Below are positions 4,218 through 6,497 of a DNA stretch of 6,497 nt, piece after piece. Source of the DNA: Bacteroidota bacterium. GTDB lineage: Bacteria > Bacteroidota > Bacteroidia > Cytophagales > Cyclobacteriaceae. Below the pieces are notes generated by a model. That model was not told the origin of the DNA. It saw only the letters and a list, made by a program, of their open reading frames with translations, and searched no databases. The stretch lies in the NCBI GenBank assembly GCA_003242315.1, contig QGUY01000227.1:1-6497 (forward strand), given 5' to 3'. The first letter of the stretch is position 1, and each line of letters begins with the position of its first letter. The position numbers and the translations under genes are program-made.

Positions 4218-6436
4218 TACTGGAAAGTATACCTCATACCAAGGAACCCTTTTATCCCCTGTATCGGCGCGTAGTTGTAGCTCGTGTCGAACGTATAGCC
4301 GTACGGGTTGTTGACGGTGATGTTTTTGTCGAACGGGTCGAAGGGGCGGAGGAGGGGGTCTTTTGGCATGAAGTTGAGAAGGTTTTTTAATCCGCCATAA
4401 AGTTCAAAGCCATTGTTAAAGGTCTTCGACGCCTGGATATTCATGAGCGTGAACCACGGAGAACGCTCAGGCCGGTAGTCGTTAGGCACTACGGGCAGGT
4501 ACATCGGGCCTGTGAGGCGACCGGTAAGGTCCAGGGTGAGCCCGATGCGTTCGAACAGGTAGCTTACCGCATACGTGCCGGAGACAACGGGCGCGAAGAG
4601 TTGAGGTTTGCGTTGTTCTTCACCTGATATCGTTTCAACCTGGTATACGTCCATCACGGTGACGCCAGTGATGACCTTTAAACCATTGGTGAAGGTGAAG
4701 TCCGTGTTCAGCGTGATCCCTTTCGATACGGCGTGGCCGTTCAGGTTGTCGTAGATGATCAGGTCGGGATCGGTGTGGAAGTCGCCATTGATCTTATTCG
4801 TGAAATAGGTATAGAATACGCTGGCGTCTAGTCCGATACTTCCACCACTGTACGCGATTTGCTTCGTGTAGTTGAGGTTTACGTTCCACGACTGCTCCGG
4901 TTTGAGTTCGTTCTTTATGATGACTTCCCGCGAACCGGTTAAGGCTGCGTGATCCTCGGTAAAGAGGTTAACCACGCGGAAGCCATTGCCGGCGCTGAGG
5001 CGGAAGGTGTTGTTCGGGTTGGGCGCATACTTGAAGCTCAACCGTGGCGAAACGATATGGCCGTGCTGGTTGTGATGGTCGTAACGCAAGCCTGTCAGGA
5101 TCGTGAACGGCCGTGTTATGTTCCATTCATCTTGTACGAAGATGCCAGGCAGCCATGTGTGCGAGGGCTCATTGACGCCCGCGGGCGTTGCCGTACCGAC
5201 GGTGTTATCGTCGTAGTAAACATAACGGAGGGGAAGGCCGGCGAGTAGGTCGTGGCTGCCGACCTTTTTATCCCATCGCAGCTGACCGAATGCAACATGT
5301 TGTTGTGCCATGTAGGGCGAGATACCGTAGTAGGAGTCCTGGTCGTGGTAGTTGTACGACACGTCCAGGGTCAGCTTCTCCGCAGTGGGAAGCTGGTACA
5401 CGCCTATGAGTTCGACGCGGTTCGTGTAAATGGATTCGCCATAGATCTCATTGCTGCCGCGGTGTTCTTTGGTCCAGTTCAGTTCGCCTCCCCATCGGTC
5501 TTCATACACATACCGTGTGGCGAGAGTGGCCGTGCGGTTGGAAGGGCGGTGAAATTCCCACTTGTTGAAAATGGAGAACCGGTCTTGCAACGTGACATCC
5601 GTGAAGTTGTCGCCGTTTTCATCGATCCTGTTCAGAAAGTTGAAATAATTGAGGCCGAGCAGGCTGTGGGTCTGGCCGACCTTCCATTTTGTTGAGAGGT
5701 CGATGTTGTATTCTGCGAAGGAAGTCGCGGAGAAGTCAGCTTTCAGTCGCGGTGCCGTCAGCGGCTCGCGCGTGATGATGTTGATAAGCCCGCCAACAGC
5801 TTCTGATCCATACAGCGTGGAAGCCGGGCCTTTCACGACTTCGATACGCTTCACGAGGCTGTTCGGAATTCCGGCCAGGCCATAGACGGTGGACAGGCTG
5901 CTCACGATGGGCATACCGTCGATGAGTACCATCGTATAGGGGCCTTCCATCCCGTTGATGTGAATGTCGCCTGTGTTGCAGATGTTACAGTTGAGTTGGG
6001 GCTGCACGCCGTTTATCATCGAGAGCGATTCGAAAATGCTGGGTGTCGGGTTCTTCAAAAAGAGGGCAGGGGAATAGATCTCTACTGGTATGGGCGAGTC
6101 CATTTTTGACACCTCCTTCATCGTGCCGGAGATCACCATAACCTCCTTAAGGGATGCGGCGTCGGGATACAGATGGAAGGTATAGTTCGTTCGGGTGGGT
6201 GAGAACCTTAGCGTGTCGGTACGATAACCGACGAACGAGATGATAAGGTTTCCCTGACTCGGTGCGTCTGCGGGCAAGGTAAGCGTAAAGCGTCCGCGTT
6301 CGTCAGTGTTTGTTCCGTGCGTGGTGCCCTGGACAATGATGTTGGTAAAGGGCAATGGCTCACGAGTCTCGGCATCAGCGAGGCTCCCGGTAGGGGAAGG
6401 TTGGGCCGCGGCACTTACGGGGGGCAAGCTGAACAC
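4217..6436 (-). CDS. TonB-dependent outer-membrane receptor with carboxypeptidase-regulatory-like N-terminal domain
   Basis: The product, 739 residues from the GTG at 6436, is an outer-membrane active transporter powered by TonB/ExbBD. Residues ~17-92 form a CarboxypepD_reg-like domain (EPLPFTNIIVQGTTHGTNTD, GRFTL), typical of Bacteroidota receptors. EVMVISG (~98-104) is a likely TonB box region. The plug (~110-222) has HINGMEG, VLIDGMPIV, IEVVKGPAS, LYGSEAVGGLINIIT. The remainder is the beta-barrel, ending KGFLGMRYTFQ with the aromatic-rich final strand. The plug holds CNIC (150-153), a Cys pair unusual in this domain. The substrate is unknown; similar plug sequences are generally labelled siderophore or ferric-type receptors only by broad homology. 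The start is uncertain: the GTG leaves only FSLPPVSAAAQ as signal peptide, too short, and the same frame stays open to base 6497, so the real start may lie beyond the window. A separate hairpin follows its stop codon. Confidence 0.93.
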   Translation of the reverse strand: MFSLPPVSAAAQPSPTGSLADAETREPLPFTNIIVQGTTHGTNTDERGRFTLTLPADAPSQGNLIISFVGYRTDTLRFSPTRTNYTFHLYPDAASLKEVMVISGTMKEVSKMDSPIPVEIYSPALFLKNPTPSIFESLSMINGVQPQLNCNICNTGDIHINGMEGPYTMVLIDGMPIVSSLSTVYGLAGIPNSLVKRIEVVKGPASTLYGSEAVGGLINIITREPLTAPRLKADFSATSFAEYNIDLSTKWKVGQTHSLLGLNYFNFLNRIDENGDNFTDVTLQDRFSIFNKWEFHRPSNRTATLATRYVYEDRWGGELNWTKEHRGSNEIYGESIYTNRVELIGVYQLPTAEKLTLDVSYNYHDQDSYYGISPYMAQQHVAFGQLRWDKKVGSHDLLAGLPLRYVYYDDNTVGTATPAGVNEPSHTWLPGIFVQDEWNITRPFTILTGLRYDHHNQHGHIVSPRLSFKYAPNPNNTFRLSAGNGFRVVNLFTEDHAALTGSREVIIKNELKPEQSWNVNLNYTKQIAYSGGSIGLDASVFYTYFTNKINGDFHTDPDLIIYDNLNGHAVSKGITLNTDFTFTNGLKVITGVTVMDVYQVETISGEEQRKPQLFAPVVSGTYAVSYLFERIGLTLDLTGRLTGPMYLPVVPNDYRPERSPWFTLMNIQASKTFNNGFELYGGLKNLLNFMPKDPLLRPFDPFDKNITVNNPYGYTFDTSYNYAPIQGIKGFLGMRYTFQ

Positions 6437-6497
6437 AGGGTAATGGTCGGTACGGGTGGTTTTAATAACTGGGAATACAATCGGCCAGCATAAAGCG

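Noticed and set aside
5252..5695. Plus-strand 147-residue frame inside the receptor gene
   Set aside because: Antisense shadow of the beta-barrel coding region; Val-rich translation typical of reverse-complement reading.
1..6497. CRISPR array, insertion sequence, tRNA or rRNA gene
   Set aside because: No spaced direct repeats of CRISPR length, no transposase motifs or terminal inverted repeats, and no tRNA or rRNA signatures were seen on either strand.

Overview
The window looks like chromosomal DNA from a member of the Bacteroidota, most likely a Cytophagales-type bacterium. The reasons are a TonB-dependent receptor with an N-terminal carboxypeptidase-regulatory-like domain, an Nramp transporter fused to a universal stress protein domain, no visible Shine-Dalgarno sequences before the start codons, and short TTGAAG-type tandem repeats between genes. 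The taxonomic call is an inference from these traits, not from any search.

Layout, left to right. Bases 1-164 hold what appears to be the last ~54 codons of a plus-strand sodium:solute symporter. Bases ~188-493 (minus strand) are a small gene graveyard: the first ~42 codons of a chromate transporter (chrA) run directly into a frameshifted fragment resembling a YCII-domain protein. Next, all on the minus strand, come mnmE (549-1913, tRNA wobble-uridine modification GTPase), an Nramp-type Mn2+/Fe2+ transporter with a C-terminal UspA domain (2100-3989), and a TonB-dependent outer-membrane receptor (4217 to about 6436; its frame is open to the window edge, so the true start may lie outside).

The 186-bp and 227-bp intergenic regions are structured. 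The mnmE leader has six copies of a degenerate 8-bp unit, and the mntH leader has about four copies of a related 7-8-bp unit ending 8 bases from the start codon. An 11-bp-arm hairpin sits directly behind the receptor stop codon, probably as its terminator. A second hairpin and a pyrimidine-rich 8-bp repeat lie between that hairpin and mntH.

How the genes could work together: the receptor would bring a substrate across the outer membrane and the Nramp protein would move a divalent metal across the inner membrane, so a metal-acquisition pair is possible. The substrate of the receptor cannot be read from the sequence, and the hairpin between the two genes argues for separate transcripts. MnmE is a housekeeping gene with no evident link to metal uptake. 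I did not find a convincing wholly new system. The points most worth a second look are the chrA/YCII composite remnant, the repeat arrays in the leaders, and the cysteine pair in the receptor plug.
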